Assembly: GCA_902784565.1 (NCBI GenBank) | Contig: CACZVE010000003.1 | Coordinates: 86,169-150,168, forward strand | Source of the DNA: an uncultured Prevotellaceae bacterium | GTDB taxonomy: Bacteria > Bacteroidota > Bacteroidia > Bacteroidales > Bacteroidaceae | Direction of reading: 5' to 3' | Length of the DNA stretch: 64,000 nt | Made by a program: the position numbers and the translations under genes | Shown: positions 7,889-15,810 of the stretch, piece after piece | Numbering within the stretch: position 1 is the first letter of the stretch | How the letters are laid out: every line of letters starts with the position of its first letter | Notes under the pieces: generated by a model | What the model was told of the DNA's origin: nothing | Database searches by the model: none | The model's input: only the letters and a program-made list of their open reading frames with translations

Positions 7889-9204
7889 CGGAAACTGACA
7901 GGCTGACCAATATAATCTGCATCCACTGTGCCATCGGCATAGACAGAATGTCCGTTGCAGAGCGTACGCTCTACCTGCCAAGAGAACTCGTGACCTTCCA
8001 TCGGACTCCATCCGCACTTGCTGAGAATCGTGTCCTTTGTGCACACCCAAGGGCTGTTGGGACGCACCAGTACGATATCTGCCTGATAGCCCTCACGCAA
8101 GAAACCACGATTCCTCACCTCGAAAAGACGGGCTGGGTTGTGACACATCAGTTCCACAAGACGCTCCAAAGAAAGCACACCCTTATCTACCAGTTCAAGC
8201 ATCGTGACGAGTGAGAACTGTATCATCGGCATTCCACTGGCGGCACGTGCACAGCCTCCCTCCTTCTGAGACAATAGATGAGGCGCATGATCTGTACCAA
8301 TCACAGCAATGCGACCATCATTCAAGGCCTGGCGCAAGGCAGCACGATCTTGTGCAGTCTTGATGGCTGGGTTGCACTTGATACGGGTGCCCAGCGTGGC
8401 GTAGGCGCTGTCGGAGAAATAGAGATGACTCACGGTGGCCTCAGCAGTGATTCCCTCACCTGCAATCAGTTCTAACTCTTTGGCGGTGGTGAGATGGGCG
8501 ATGTGGAGACGGGCCTGATGCTTCTGGGCCAGTTCTACGGCTAGACGCGTACTCTCATAGCAAGCCTCCTCACTGCGGATCTCCGGATGGTGCACCACCT
8601 CAGGATCATCGCCATACTTACGCTTCGCCTCTGTCATATTACGGTTGATGATGTCTGTATCCTCACAATGCGCCATAATCGGCAGACGGGCAGAAGAGAA
8701 GATACGTTCCAGAGACTCACGACGATCCACGAGCATATTCCCCGTTGAGGAACCCATAAAGAGTTTGATGCCTGGAATACGGTGTGCGTCGAGTTGGTCG
8801 AAGCATGCCACATTGTCGTTGGTGGCCCCAAAGAAGAAACTATAATTCACGTGACTCTTCTGTGCTGCCAGCGCGAATTTCTCTTCAAGGGCTTCGAGGG
8901 TAGTGGTCTGCGGCACGGTATTGGGCATATCGAAGAAACTCGTCACTCCCCCTGCCGCAGCGGCTCGACTCTCACTGTCGATATCCGCCTTCTCCGTCAG
9001 ACCAGGTTCACGGAAATGCACATGATCGTCGATGACACCAGGGAGTACAAAACATCCCGAAGCATCGATGACCTCGTCAACAATGTCTTCGGGACTCGTT
9101 TCTCCTTCTACAATCTTACTTATCTTAGTGTCTTCGACGACTATTGATCCGTCGAATATCTTGCCTTCATTGACAATCTTTCCCCCCTGAATGACAGTCC
9201 TCAT
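7885..9204 (-). CDS. pyrC: Dihydroorotase
   Basis: Catalyses reversible cyclisation of carbamoyl-aspartate to dihydroorotate in pyrimidine synthesis; cytoplasmic, 439 aa. The zinc site is complete: HVHF (61-64), the likely carboxylated lysine in GIKLFMGS (145-152), AHCED (178-182), HIAHL (234-238) and GTDHAPH (303-309, catalytic Asp305). This is the longer class I type rather than the short E. coli PyrC. It overlaps the upstream lipoprotein gene by 4 bp (9201-9204) and the downstream MetH activation gene by 4 bp, so three genes are coupled. Confidence 0.94.
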   Translation of the reverse strand: MRTVIQGGKIVNEGKIFDGSIVVEDTKISKIVEGETSPEDIVDEVIDASGCFVLPGVIDDHVHFREPGLTEKADIDSESRAAAAGGVTSFFDMPNTVPQTTTLEALEEKFALAAQKSHVNYSFFFGATNDNVACFDQLDAHRIPGIKLFMGSSTGNMLVDRRESLERIFSSARLPIMAHCEDTDIINRNMTEAKRKYGDDPEVVHHPEIRSEEACYESTRLAVELAQKHQARLHIAHLTTAKELELIAGEGITAEATVSHLYFSDSAYATLGTRIKCNPAIKTAQDRAALRQALNDGRIAVIGTDHAPHLLSQKEGGCARAASGMPMIQFSLVTMLELVDKGVLSLERLVELMCHNPARLFEVRNRGFLREGYQADIVLVRPNSPWVCTKDTILSKCGWSPMEGHEFSWQVERTLCNGHSVYADGTVDADYIGQPVSFR

Positions 9205-9980
9205 TTCTGCGGTACATTGGTCAAGGGCACATGCAGCGAGTCAGGGATAGTTTCTGGCTGGACAGCCTGTTGGGGCGTATCATCCACCAGTCCGTTCTGT
9301 CGCACCTGTATCTCGTTGGCTGTCTGATAGTACTCCTTCACGTATGGATCATCCTTGAAGTTCTTCGTAGCCTTGCTCATGATGTCCTCTATCTGCGGTG
9401 TCAGCACAGGATAAGGGTAGTTGCTCGTCATAATCATAAAGACACCCGGACCGAGCACATTGTCGAAATTCTCCACGATGAAGTTCGTTACCAACGAGTC
9501 TTCGCGCTGGGCGATGGTGGCAGCCTCCACGGAGAGTTGCCTGTCGATGGTCTCTTCATCAATACCGTCGAGCAGCATCTGACTCTGCTTGTGGGAGAGT
9601 TCGTTCATCTCGTTGTTCAACTGTGTATGCAGCGTGATGAACTCATACAGTTTGTCGTTCAGGGGTGATCCGCTCACCTTCTGACTGGCGGCATCCAACT
9701 TGATCTCTATCTCCCCCTTTTCCACGACGATGGGCAGAATACTCTCGTCGTCCATGAAGAGGTTAGCCATACGAATCGTGTCGAGCAGTCCTGCAAAACG
9801 GAACTTGCCATGCACCACGTCGCAGGAATCGATATTCTTCAATTCATTGTCCTTAAAGGCTTTCAGGTATAGTTTACTGCCATCCAGCGATGAAATCGAT
9901 GATGAGCCCTGAATGTTATAGGACTCAGCACACGAGGTCAGCGCCAAAACAGTTATCAATGCTAATAGAACTCTGCTCAT
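9201..9980 (-). CDS. Lipoprotein with DUF4369-like N-terminal domain
   Basis: About 259 aa. The signal peptide MSRVLLALITVLALTSCAES carries the lipobox LTSC, so the mature protein is lipidated. The next part (LDGSKLYLKAFKDNELKNID, then GKFRFAGLL) has the DUF4369 pattern found before thioredoxin-like domains in Bacteroidetes, but no CxxC thioredoxin motif follows; the C-terminal half is helical and Pro/Gln-rich at its end. An in-frame ATG two codons earlier (9986) is an alternative start. Function unknown. First gene of the operon, with its own promoter. Confidence 0.72.
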   Translation of the reverse strand: MSRVLLALITVLALTSCAESYNIQGSSSISSLDGSKLYLKAFKDNELKNIDSCDVVHGKFRFAGLLDTIRMANLFMDDESILPIVVEKGEIEIKLDAASQKVSGSPLNDKLYEFITLHTQLNNEMNELSHKQSQMLLDGIDEETIDRQLSVEAATIAQREDSLVTNFIVENFDNVLGPGVFMIMTSNYPYPVLTPQIEDIMSKATKNFKDDPYVKEYYQTANEIQVRQNGLVDDTPQQAVQPETIPDSLHVPLTNVPQK

Positions 9981-9998
9981 ACACATTTGTTTTCGTTT

Positions 9999-10007
9999 GC
10001 AAATGTA
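9999..10007 (-). promoter_or_regulatory. Promoter -7 box of the lipoprotein-pyrC operon
   Basis: TACATTTGC on the minus strand, 12-18 bp before the two possible start codons, predicting a very short leader. Confidence 0.6.
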
Positions 10008-10035
10008 CGATGTTCTCTTGAAGTACAAAAATAAA

Positions 10036-10063
10036 TTTGCGCATTTTAAAACAAATGCGCAAA
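10036..10063 (-). terminator. Terminator of the divIC operon
   Basis: TTTGCGCATTT (10036-10046) and AAATGCGCAAA (10053-10063) form a perfect 11-bp stem with a 6-nt loop. On the minus strand it begins 3 bp after the stop of the 137-aa membrane protein and is followed by TTTATTTTTG. Confidence 0.8.
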
Positions 10064-10066
10064 CTT

Positions 10067-10480
10067 TTATAGTTTTTTTGAAGATGTATCCGCCTCTTTC
10101 TCCAATTCGTGGCCGATTCGGTGCGTGGTGTACAGTTGCAGGATGGCGGCAATCAGAAGCACAACCACCCATTTGTTATACACATATTGTATATAGGTAA
10201 TGTAACTGAGTCCAAGGAAATTTCCCTGATTGGCGAGCATCAACAAGGCGGCTATCAGGAAAAGCACATCACTCAGCAACATAATCCTGCGAAGACGACG
10301 GATGACAAAGTTCTGACCTTCGTAGCGCTGAAGCATCTGCATCGACGCAAAGCAGATGGCACCCACGGCAAAGACGTATGGTGCGAAACGCCATGCCAAC
10401 AGACTGGCACCAGCCCCAACCACCATCAGCAGTCCGCCAACGAGGTAGATGATGCTCTGCACCTTACTCAGTTGTCTCAT
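10067..10480 (-). CDS. Small four-helix membrane protein, conserved hypothetical
   Basis: 137 aa with four predicted membrane helices (about 9-30, 33-50, 66-83, 99-116) and a charged C-terminal tail (HELEKEADTSSKKL). No catalytic motif. Its start overlaps the end of the DivIC-like gene by 17 bp, so the two are translated together, and a terminator follows. I do not recognise a characterised family; the linkage to a divisome gene is suggestive only. Confidence 0.75.
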   Translation of the reverse strand: MRQLSKVQSIIYLVGGLLMVVGAGASLLAWRFAPYVFAVGAICFASMQMLQRYEGQNFVIRRLRRIMLLSDVLFLIAALLMLANQGNFLGLSYITYIQYVYNKWVVVLLIAAILQLYTTHRIGHELEKEADTSSKKL

Positions 10481-10823
10481 TGTTTACAATCGGTTTGGGG
10501 GTACGGTCATCATCACTCAACACGTAGATGTCCTCATCGTCGGCTTTCATGAAATACCGTTCACGGGCAATCTTCTCCATCGCCTTCGGATCCTTGTTCA
10601 ACTGACGTATCTGAGTCTGATCTCGCTCGTAGGCGGCATTGTACTTGTCGATTTCCTCCTCCAACTCGCTGATACGACGCTGGTTCTTGAAGTGATTCCA
10701 GACACTGTTCTCATCGAGGAAGCCCACGATAAGCACACCCAACAGACAGACCAGCGTATATTTCAGGGCCTGCGAACGCCACACTTTTAGGGCGAGAACT
10801 TTAATATTATCCAATACTTTCAT
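10464..10823 (-). CDS. FtsB/DivIC-like septum formation initiator
   Basis: 119 aa: one membrane segment (about 21-38, TLVCLLGVLIVGFLD) followed by a coiled coil (RISELEEEIDKYNAAYERDQ) and the family signature DPKAMEKIARERYFMK. FtsB/DivIC proteins link FtsL and FtsQ in the divisome, with the coiled coil in the periplasm. The reading frame runs far upstream into dnaX, but the ATG at 10821-10823 is the right start because a -7 box lies 10 bp before it. Divergent from dnaX. Confidence 0.88.
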   Translation of the reverse strand: MKVLDNIKVLALKVWRSQALKYTLVCLLGVLIVGFLDENSVWNHFKNQRRISELEEEIDKYNAAYERDQTQIRQLNKDPKAMEKIARERYFMKADDEDIYVLSDDDRTPKPIVNNETTE

Positions 10824-10832
10824 AAATTCGTT

Positions 10833-10874
10833 TGCAAAGTTACACAATTTCCGAAAAAAATGTGTAACTTTGCA
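10833..10874. promoter_or_regulatory. Back-to-back divIC and dnaX promoters in a perfect inverted repeat
   Basis: TGCAAAGTTACACA (10833-10846) and TGTGTAACTTTGCA (10861-10874) are perfect 14-bp inverted copies separated by 14 bp. Each contains a -7 box TAACTTTGC: minus strand 10842-10834 for divIC, plus strand 10865-10873 for dnaX. Confidence 0.75.
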
Positions 10875-10895
10875 CCATAATTTTTCAAAAAACAT

Positions 10896-12698
10896 ATGGA
10901 ATATATCGTTTCGGCACGAAAGTACCGCCCCATCACCTTCGACACGGTTGTCGGACAGGCGGCTCTCACCACCACGCTGAAGAATGCCGTGAAGAGCGGA
11001 AAACTGGCACATGCCTATCTCTTCTGCGGTCCTCGTGGTGTGGGAAAGACCACCTGTGCCCGTATCTTCGCCAAGGCCATCAACTGTCAGAACCCCACAG
11101 CAGACGGCGAGGCCTGTAATGCGTGTGAGAGCTGTCAGTCGTTCAACGAACAGCGGTCCCTGAACATCTTCGAACTCGATGCTGCCTCGAACAACAGCGT
11201 GGAGCATATCAAGACGCTCATGGAACAGACGCGCATCCCACCGCAACTCGGCAAGTATAAGGTCTTCATCATCGACGAGGTACACATGCTCTCCACGTCG
11301 GCCTTCAACGCCTTCCTCAAGACGTTGGAGGAGCCGCCTGCACATGTCATCTTCATCCTCGCCACAACAGAGAAGCACAAGATCCTGCCCACCATCCTGA
11401 GTCGTTGTCAGATCTACGACTTCGAGCGGATGACGGTTCGTAATACCGTTGACCATCTGAAACATGTGGCAGAGCAAGAAGGCATCGCCTACGAGGAAGA
11501 AGCCCTCGCTGTCATTGCAGAGAAGGCCGATGGAGGTATGCGAGATGCCCTGTCGATTTTCGATCAGGCAGCCTCTTTCTGTCAGGGGAACATCACCTAC
11601 CAGAAAGTCATCGAGGACCTGAACGTGCTCGACTCGGAGAACTACTTCCAGATCATCGACCTCTCTATTAATAATAAGGTGAGCGATATCATGGTGCTGC
11701 TCAATTCAATCATCAACAAGGGATTCGACGGCGGACTGATGATCCAGGGTCTTGCTAAACACGTGCGCAACGTGCTGATGGCGAAAGACCCGCAGACACT
11801 GCCCCTGCTCGAAGTAAGCGACCAACAGCGCCAGCGCTATCAGGAACAGGCCAAGAAGGCCGAGACGCGTTTCCTCTATCAGACCCTGCGACTGATGAAC
11901 CAGTGCGACATCAACTACCGCCAGTCTTCGAACAAACGACTGTTGGTAGAACTGACGCTCATCGAAATCGCACAGATTACGCAACCCGATGATGGTGTCA
12001 GCGCGGGGCGTCGCCCCAAGAGATTAAAATCCCTGTTTAAGACCCTGATACAGCAGTCTCAGCCCAAGACCGCGGCCCCACAGGTAGCCGTGGCTGAGCC
12101 TGCTGCATCAACCCCAGCCCAAGCCCCAAAAGAACAAGGCAATCCTAGCGCCCCTAGCAATCCTAGGAATTCCAGGTCAGCCAGCGGTCCAAGTTCTCCT
12201 AGTACTCCTAGCACTCCTACCGCCCCAAAACTTGGTAACATCGGCTTCTCATGGAGCAATCTCCGTGGCAAATCCTCGAAGATGAATATCATCCCTGGCA
12301 GCCTCGCCGACAAAGACCAGCAGACCGCAGATAATCAACCCTTCACCCAGGAAGACCTCGAACTACAATGGCTCTCGATGTGCAACCGTATGCCCCAGCA
12401 GTTCAGCGGTATCGCTGCCCGCATGAAAAACATGAATCCCGTCATCACGGAGATGCCACAGATAGAGGTAACCGTCGATAACGAACTTGTTCAAAAGGAG
12501 ATGCAAGACATTTTCAAAAGCATCCTGAAGACCTTGAAGATCTATCTCCACAACGACGGCATCACGCTGACTATCCTTGTCAGCGACAAGCCTGCCAGTC
12601 AGAAGATCCTCACCCGTCGCGAACAGTTTGAGGAGATGAGCGAAAAAAATCCTGCCGTAGAAGCACTACGACAGGCATTTGATCTCGAACTGGCCTAA
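10896..12698 (+). CDS. dnaX: DNA polymerase III subunit gamma/tau
   Basis: 600-aa clamp-loader ATPase. Walker A GPRGVGKTT (45-53), four zinc cysteines (64, 74, 77, 80), Walker B IIDEVHM (125-131) and the sensor region TILSRCQ are present. Residues about 370-465 form a Pro/Ser/Ala-rich linker (PSSPSTPSTPTAP) encoded by imperfect CCTAGC/CCTAGT repeats, followed by a C-terminal tau-like domain. I see no convincing slippery site before the end, so a shorter gamma form is not predicted. The ATG lies 22 bp after the -7 box. Confidence 0.95.
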   Translation: MEYIVSARKYRPITFDTVVGQAALTTTLKNAVKSGKLAHAYLFCGPRGVGKTTCARIFAKAINCQNPTADGEACNACESCQSFNEQRSLNIFELDAASNNSVEHIKTLMEQTRIPPQLGKYKVFIIDEVHMLSTSAFNAFLKTLEEPPAHVIFILATTEKHKILPTILSRCQIYDFERMTVRNTVDHLKHVAEQEGIAYEEEALAVIAEKADGGMRDALSIFDQAASFCQGNITYQKVIEDLNVLDSENYFQIIDLSINNKVSDIMVLLNSIINKGFDGGLMIQGLAKHVRNVLMAKDPQTLPLLEVSDQQRQRYQEQAKKAETRFLYQTLRLMNQCDINYRQSSNKRLLVELTLIEIAQITQPDDGVSAGRRPKRLKSLFKTLIQQSQPKTAAPQVAVAEPAASTPAQAPKEQGNPSAPSNPRNSRSASGPSSPSTPSTPTAPKLGNIGFSWSNLRGKSSKMNIIPGSLADKDQQTADNQPFTQEDLELQWLSMCNRMPQQFSGIAARMKNMNPVITEMPQIEVTVDNELVQKEMQDIFKSILKTLKIYLHNDGITLTILVSDKPASQKILTRREQFEEMSEKNPAVEALRQAFDLELA

Positions 12699-12701
12699 GC
12701 C

Positions 12702-12720
12702 AACTATTCACTATTCACTT
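12702..12720. repeat. Short CTATTCA heptamer array between dnaX and asnA
   Basis: Units of CTATTCA fill the 20-bp gap between the convergent stops of dnaX and asnA. It belongs to the same GTGAATA family seen upstream of lptD, rplY and tRNA-Arg. Confidence 0.6.
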
Positions 12721-13756
12721 ATATCAGGTTCATTCCCAGCGCCTTGCACTCCTTGCGCATATCCTCGGGCCAGATGCTGGCCTGAATCTCACCGATATGT
12801 CCCTTGTGAAGCAGTACCATACACAGACGACTCTGTCCGATACCACCACCGATTGACAACGGCAACTGGTCGTTCAGCAGTTTCTGGTGGAAATACAGTT
12901 TCTCGCGTTCTTCCTTGCCCTCAATCTTCAACTGGCGCAGCAACGATTCCTTATCCACACGGATACCCATCGACGAGAGTTCGAACGAGCGTCCCAGGAC
13001 GGGATACCAGATCAGAATATCGCCATTCAGACCCATCTTGCCATTCTCTGCCACCGTGCTCCAGTCGTCATAGTCGGGGGCACGTCCGTCGTGCTTCTCG
13101 CCATTCGACAGTTTACCGCCTATACCTATCACAAACACAGCTCCGTAGGCCTCGCAGATGGCATCCTCACGCTCCTTCGGTGTCTTGTTGGGATACATCT
13201 TCAACAGTTCCTCGGCGTGGATGAAATGAATCTTCTCCGGCAGGAAGGGTTTGATCTGGGGATATGTCTCACAGGTCAGATACTCCGTACGACGGATGGC
13301 AGCATAGATACGCTCCACCACATTCTTCAAGAACCCGAGTGTACGGTCCTCACGACGGATCACGGCCTCCCAGTCCCATTGGTCTACATAGAGCGAGTGC
13401 AGGTTGTCCAGTTCCTCATCGGCACGGATGGCATTCATGTCGGTATAGATGCCATAGCCCGGCTCTATCCTATACTCTGCCAGCGACAGACGCTTCCATT
13501 TGGCCAGCGAGTGCACCACCTCTGCCTGCGCATCACCGAGATCCTTGATGGGGAATGATACGGCACGCTCCACACCGTTCAGGTCGTCGTTGATACCCAG
13601 ACCCTTCAACACGAACAAGGGGGCTGTCACACGACGGAGCCTCAACTCCGTAGAGAGGTTTTGTTGGAAGAATTCCTTAATCAGTTTGATGCCCTGTTCG
13701 GTCTGCTTCATATCAAGCAGCGCCTCATATTTCACGGGCTTGATGACTTGTCCCAT
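12719..13756 (-). CDS. asnA: Aspartate-ammonia ligase
   Basis: Makes asparagine from aspartate, ammonia and ATP; 345 aa, slightly longer than E. coli AsnA (330). The fold is class II aminoacyl-tRNA synthetase-like. Diagnostic segments: RVTAPLFVLKGLGINDDLNG (53-72), FPIKDL, EYRIEPGYGIYTDMNAIR (as EYRIEPGYGIYT then DMNAIR), VDQWDWE and the C-terminal GGGIGQSRLCM. Convergent with dnaX, 20 bp between stops. Own promoter about 35 bp upstream. Confidence 0.95.
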   Translation of the reverse strand: MGQVIKPVKYEALLDMKQTEQGIKLIKEFFQQNLSTELRLRRVTAPLFVLKGLGINDDLNGVERAVSFPIKDLGDAQAEVVHSLAKWKRLSLAEYRIEPGYGIYTDMNAIRADEELDNLHSLYVDQWDWEAVIRREDRTLGFLKNVVERIYAAIRRTEYLTCETYPQIKPFLPEKIHFIHAEELLKMYPNKTPKEREDAICEAYGAVFVIGIGGKLSNGEKHDGRAPDYDDWSTVAENGKMGLNGDILIWYPVLGRSFELSSMGIRVDKESLLRQLKIEGKEEREKLYFHQKLLNDQLPLSIGGGIGQSRLCMVLLHKGHIGEIQASIWPEDMRKECKALGMNLI

Positions 13757-13790
13757 AATTCAGTTTATGTTTAATTTGCGCATTTGCGGC

Positions 13791-13799
13791 GCAAAGGTA
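13791..13799 (-). promoter_or_regulatory. Promoter -7 box of asnA
   Basis: TACCTTTGC on the minus strand, 34 bp before the asnA ATG. Confidence 0.65.
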
Positions 13800-13921
13800 T
13801 CACTTTTATTGCAAATCTGCAAGCAAAACGCCAATTATTTTTGCAAAATGACACTTTCCCTTGATTTCCGCTAACAAATTGCGCACCGACCTTCCTCGTT
13901 AACAAATCATAATTCTTATAA

Positions 13922-13970
13922 ACTATTCACTTTTCACTATTCACTTTTCACTTTTTTATTGTACCTTTGC
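13922..13970 (+). promoter_or_regulatory. Heptamer array plus promoter of tRNA-Arg
   Basis: ACTATTC/ACTTTTC heptamers (13922-13953) end about 9 bp before the -7 box TACCTTTGC (13962-13970). The tRNA begins 11 bp later. The array covers the -16 to -50 zone, the place a -33 element would occupy. Confidence 0.7.
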
Positions 13971-13981
13971 ACTTGCTTTTC

Positions 13982-14053
13982 GCACCCGTAGTTTAAAGGA
14001 TAGAATAACGGATTCCGGTTCCGTTGGTCACGGTTCGATTCCGTGCGGGTGTA
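13982..14053 (+). tRNA. tRNA-Arg (anticodon CCG)
   Basis: Folds as a full cloverleaf: acceptor GCACCCG/CGGGTGT, D stem GTTT/GAAT, anticodon stem ACGGA/TCCGT around loop TTCCGGT, variable loop TGGT, T arm CACGG-TTCGATT-CCGTG, discriminator A. The anticodon CCG reads CGG codons. CCA is not encoded. The gene has its own promoter, and no terminator separates it from the next ORF, whose ATG is 32 bp downstream. Confidence 0.95.
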
Positions 14054-14085
14054 CTCCTGAAAGAGATTCCTCTGAACTGAAGGTT

Positions 14086-15066
14086 ATGAAAAAGTATCTA
14101 TTAATTATCGTATCCCTCCTTGCCTTTATGATTGAGGCCACCGCTCAAGACTTCGCTAAAGGGGTGTTGGCAAAGGTAGACAGTGTCCTTTCGGCACGTT
14201 ATTATCGTAAGGGCACCATTGACACAGCCTACGTCATACGGCCTTCGACAAAGTGGACAGTCAGGGCGCGGTTGAATGTGTCAGGCGCAAATCTTGAGAC
14301 CAAGGGAATAGACAACGGCTCCCCTTTCAGGTCAGAGATGGAGGCCGACAAGAAGACAACGCTCAGTGTCGGTGTGACCTATCTCGGCGTCTCTCTCAAT
14401 CTCGCACTCAACCCCGCCAAACTGATGGGCAAATACAAAGATTATGAACTGAACCTAAACTGCTACGGCAAACGTTTCGGCTTCGACGTCGCCTATCAGG
14501 AGGCCAAAAACTTCACGGGCTGGTACGAGCAGGGGAGTATGGAGCGCATCACGCTGCCTGACGGTATGCTGTCGGTGAAGACACTGAACTTAAATGCCTT
14601 CTACGTCTTCAACAACCGTCGCTTCTCCTATCCCGCAGCCTTCTCACAGAGTTATATCCAGCGGCGCTCTGCCGGCAGTTTCCTCTTGGCCGCATCGGGT
14701 CAAGGACAGAGCGCCAAACTCGACGGGGAGCAAGCGGTAAAACTGAAGATGACTAACATCGGTCTCGGAGCAGGCTACGGCTATAATTTCGTACCCGGGA
14801 AGGACTGGCTGTTGCACATCTCTGCGCTACCCACATTCATCGTTTATAGCAACACGTCGATGACGATGGGCGACGACCGTGTACCCCTGCACTACCACTT
14901 TCCGGAGGTCATCATCACCGGTCGCGGTGCCGTGGTGCGACAGTGGGGCAACAAGTTCATCGGTTTGTCGTCGGTGTACCATTTCACCAACATCGGTGAT
15001 GAGGATGATCTCGCTGTACACAACACCAAATGGCGTGTCCGCGCCTTCTTCGGCCTACGACTGTAG
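14086..15066 (+). CDS. DUF4421 family outer-membrane beta-barrel protein
   Basis: 326 aa with a signal peptide (MKKYLLIIVSLLAFMIEATAQ). Alternating strands through the rest (TTLSVGVTYLGVSLNLALNP, LHISALPTFIVYSNTSMTM) and an ending VRAFFGLRL suggest a small outer-membrane barrel. It matches the Bacteroidetes DUF4421 family, whose role is unknown. No promoter is visible between the tRNA-Arg and this gene, so it may be read from the tRNA promoter. Confidence 0.75.
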   Translation: MKKYLLIIVSLLAFMIEATAQDFAKGVLAKVDSVLSARYYRKGTIDTAYVIRPSTKWTVRARLNVSGANLETKGIDNGSPFRSEMEADKKTTLSVGVTYLGVSLNLALNPAKLMGKYKDYELNLNCYGKRFGFDVAYQEAKNFTGWYEQGSMERITLPDGMLSVKTLNLNAFYVFNNRRFSYPAAFSQSYIQRRSAGSFLLAASGQGQSAKLDGEQAVKLKMTNIGLGAGYGYNFVPGKDWLLHISALPTFIVYSNTSMTMGDDRVPLHYHFPEVIITGRGAVVRQWGNKFIGLSSVYHFTNIGDEDDLAVHNTKWRVRAFFGLRL

Positions 15067-15141
15067 ACTATTCTCTCAGACGGCATTCACCTTATTATAT
15101 AATTAATTGGGCGATTATTTGGCGGTCTCGACAAAAAAGTG

Positions 15142-15150
15142 TAACTTTGC
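15142..15150 (+). promoter_or_regulatory. Promoter -7 box of the HTH-cupin operon
   Basis: TAACTTTGC, 29 bp before the ATG at 15180. Confidence 0.65.
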
Positions 15151-15179
15151 ACCCCAGTAATCAACACATTATAACTTTT

Positions 15180-15764
15180 ATGTCAAGCAACAACACCGTC
15201 GTGGGATCCAAGATCAAGGGGATCCGCGAGTCAAAGAATCTCTCCATCGAGGAGATTGCAGAGCGTAGTGGTCTGACAGCAGACCAGATTATTTCGATTG
15301 AGAATGACCAGAACCTGCCCTCACTGGGGCCGCTGATCAAGATAGCCCGTGCACTCGGTGTGCGACTGGGTACGTTTATGGACGACAATGACGCCTTAGG
15401 TCCTGTCATCACCCGTGCCAAGGACCGCGAGGCCGACAGCAGCATCAGTTTCTCGAATGGTGCCACCGATGCCCGCAAGCACATGGAATACCATCCGTTG
15501 GCCCAGCAGAAGGCTGGTCGCCACATGGAGCCGTTTATCATCGACATCAATCCTGAGGAGAGTCCCAACTTCCAACTCTCTGCCCATGAGGGCGAGGAGT
15601 TCATCTATGTGATGCAGGGCGAGGTGGAGATTGTCTATGGCAAGGAGACCTACAACCTGAAAGAGGGCGATAGCATCTTCTACGACTCCATCGTGAAGCA
15701 CCACGTGCATGGTGCCCCAGGCAAGAGTGCAAAAATCTTAGCAGTTGTCTATATTCCATTTTAA
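15180..15764 (+). CDS. XRE-family regulator with C-terminal cupin domain
   Basis: 194 aa. An HTH_3 domain at about 8-65 (IKGIRESKNLSIEEIAERSG, LTADQIISIENDQNLPSLGP) is followed by a cupin sensor domain at about 120-190 (GEEFIYVMQGEVEIVYG, GDSIFYDSIVKHHVHG). Such proteins usually bind a small metabolite in the cupin and regulate adjacent genes. The next gene is an acyl-CoA synthetase, so control of fatty or organic acid activation is a reasonable inference. The ATG at 15180 (MSSNNTVVGSK) follows the promoter; the longer frame would start inside the previous gene. The stop codon abuts a heptamer array. Confidence 0.88.
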   Translation: MSSNNTVVGSKIKGIRESKNLSIEEIAERSGLTADQIISIENDQNLPSLGPLIKIARALGVRLGTFMDDNDALGPVITRAKDREADSSISFSNGATDARKHMEYHPLAQQKAGRHMEPFIIDINPEESPNFQLSAHEGEEFIYVMQGEVEIVYGKETYNLKEGDSIFYDSIVKHHVHGAPGKSAKILAVVYIPF

Positions 15765-15803
15765 TTAGGAATTAGAAATTAGGAATTAGTAATTATGATT
15801 ACC
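15762..15803 (+). repeat. AATTAGK heptamer array, second copy
   Basis: Starts at the TAA stop of the HTH-cupin gene and ends AATTATGATTACCTGA. It matches the copy at 2901-2943 almost exactly; here ATG ATT ACC is followed by TGA, a three-codon ORF just before the acyl-CoA synthetase ATG at 15811. Confidence 0.85.
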
Positions 15804-15810
15804 TGAGAAG

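Noticed and set aside
7889-9204. B12 riboswitch for the MetH activation gene
   Set aside because: The gene starts inside pyrC by a 4-bp overlap, leaving no room for a leader.
12630-12660. Programmed frameshift site in dnaX (A-run in GCGAAAAAAATCC)
   Set aside because: It is about 50 bases from the gene end, so a shift would not give a gamma-like product.
13982-14053. tRNA-Arg as attachment site of the integrase element
   Set aside because: The integrase is 48 kb away, no tRNA 3-prime-end copy was noticed near 61.9 kb, and normal housekeeping genes lie between.
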